From: Methanomicrobiales archaeon
GTDB taxonomy: Archaea > Halobacteriota > Methanomicrobia > Methanomicrobiales > Methanospirillaceae
Length of the DNA stretch: 34,397 bases
Assembly (NCBI GenBank): GCA_012729535.1
Contig: JAAYCY010000020.1
Span: 1-34,397, forward strand
Reading direction: 5' to 3'
Positions 33,738-34,397 of this stretch are shown one piece after another. The translations under genes were made by a program, and so were the position numbers. Numbering within the stretch: the stretch's first letter is position 1; every line of letters begins with the position of its first letter. Below the pieces are notes generated by a model. It had not been told where the DNA came from, made no database searches, and worked only from the letters and a program-made list of their open reading frames with translations.

Positions 33738-34315
33738 CATCGGACCAAAAGCAGAATATTCTTTCTGCGTTACGTATCCTCTCAAAACCGGGACAGGTTG
33801 TTGAGACGAGGATTATTACCGGAGAAGGAATCGGTTCAGGTTACTATGATAATCCGGAAAAATTAGCCGATGCAGCGGCCATTCTTGATACAAATTCGCA
33901 GATCAAAGGGATATACATCACCCTGAACGAGGTAAACCCGGCACTTTTGGCACGACGTGCAAACCGGGTTTTGATGAGGCTTTCAAAGAAGGATGCTACA
34001 ACGGCAGACCAGGATATTACGCAAAGATTGTGGCTGCCGATAGATATTGATCCCCGCAGGCCTTCCGGAGTCTCATCTTCTGATCCCGAGCACGAAGCAA
34101 GTCTTCTTAAAGCCGGGAAGATTGCTGCATATCTTACGTCGGTTGGATGGCCAGAGCCACTCATAGCCGATTCAGGTAACGGTGCACATCTTCTGTACAG
34201 GATTAGTCTTCCCAATGATGCACAGAGCCGTGACTGTATCAAAAAATGTCTTGAATCACTTGATATTCTCTCATGTAAGACAGCTTTGGAGATAGATCCA
34301 GATCCGGCGACATAA
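33734..34315 (+). CDS. Truncated archaeo-eukaryotic primase (PrimPol)-like protein
   Basis: The 193-residue frame matches the front part of the archaeo-eukaryotic primase fold used by plasmid and viral replication proteins. Motif I is LWLPIDIDPRRPSG (metal-binding D-x-D), motif II is ADSGNGAHLLYRI (G-x-G-x-H). The third motif would be expected near LEIDPDPAT, but the protein stops five residues after that D, whereas relatives usually continue with a V-N-P-x-R region and often a helicase. It could be a minimal form or a 3' truncation; other frames do not continue it. The start is fixed by GGAGAG 5 bases upstream and an ATGA overlap with the previous gene. Its context suggests a mobile element or defence module. 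Confidence 0.65.
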   Translation: MTSDQKQNILSALRILSKPGQVVETRIITGEGIGSGYYDNPEKLADAAAILDTNSQIKGIYITLNEVNPALLARRANRVLMRLSKKDATTADQDITQRLWLPIDIDPRRPSGVSSSDPEHEASLLKAGKIAAYLTSVGWPEPLIADSGNGAHLLYRISLPNDAQSRDCIKKCLESLDILSCKTALEIDPDPAT

Positions 34316-34397
34316 TTTTTCAACTTTCCGTAATATCAATTATGTCTCATACATAAACCTTGAGATACCTCTCCCACTCTATTCTACTACTCGTACG

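Overview
The window looks like a chromosome segment of a methanogenic archaeon of the order Methanomicrobiales, most like Methanospirillum. The evidence is an AglB-type oligosaccharyltransferase, very large PAS/GAF sensor kinases ending in an RHDI-N-Q histidine motif, DUF2178/XRE pairs, PKD and PAN surface proteins, A/T-rich TATA-like promoters, purine-rich Shine-Dalgarno sites and T-run terminators. This assignment is inference from gene families; there is no rRNA or methanogenesis gene here to settle it. I saw no tRNA, rRNA or CRISPR array.

Layout. 0-9.1 kb: a decayed PAS/GAF histidine kinase (deletion plus a frameshift in an 8-T run), a secreted protein with three PAN/apple-like domains, a fragment of a His-rich transporter tail, and an intact 1504-residue receiver/8-PAS/GAF kinase containing a recent 732-bp in-frame tandem duplication. 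9.5-16.9 kb: cell-surface and metabolic genes, namely a secreted trypsin-like protease with three Cys-containing repeats and a PAN domain, a DMT/EamA transporter with a 64-residue tail holding 23 histidines, a secreted SdsA1-type alkyl sulfatase, and a GH13 glucanase with strong expression signals. 16.9-18.3 kb: a truncated binding-protein fragment and a rubredoxin/flavodoxin fusion.

18.4-21.6 kb: two near-identical direct copies of a DUF2178 membrane protein plus XRE repressor cassette, each with the same two dyads at its start, bracket a divergently oriented AAA/DUF4143 ATPase whose own promoter is packed with inverted repeats. 21.7-26.0 kb (minus strand): a class III binding protein (Fe-siderophore/cobalamin type), a HypB/UreG-like GTPase with Cys pairs, a DUF1858-ABC ATPase with no permease, a binding-protein-like gene with no signal peptide but a CxxC motif, and a 52-residue membrane protein. 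The middle three look like an intracellular metal or cofactor delivery module and are the best candidate for an undescribed system.

26.4-29.5 kb: a methyltransferase, then a graveyard of fragments (IS21 IstA C-terminus, helicase/RecB-type nuclease C-terminus, frameshifted HepT beside an intact MntA, PKD fragment, transposase scrap). 29.6-32.9 kb: a methyltransferase gene upstream of aglB (N-glycosylation). 33.1-34.3 kb: a tightly overlapping three-gene operon (small protein, possible nuclease-fold protein, truncated archaeo-eukaryotic primase-like protein), which looks like part of a mobile or defence element.
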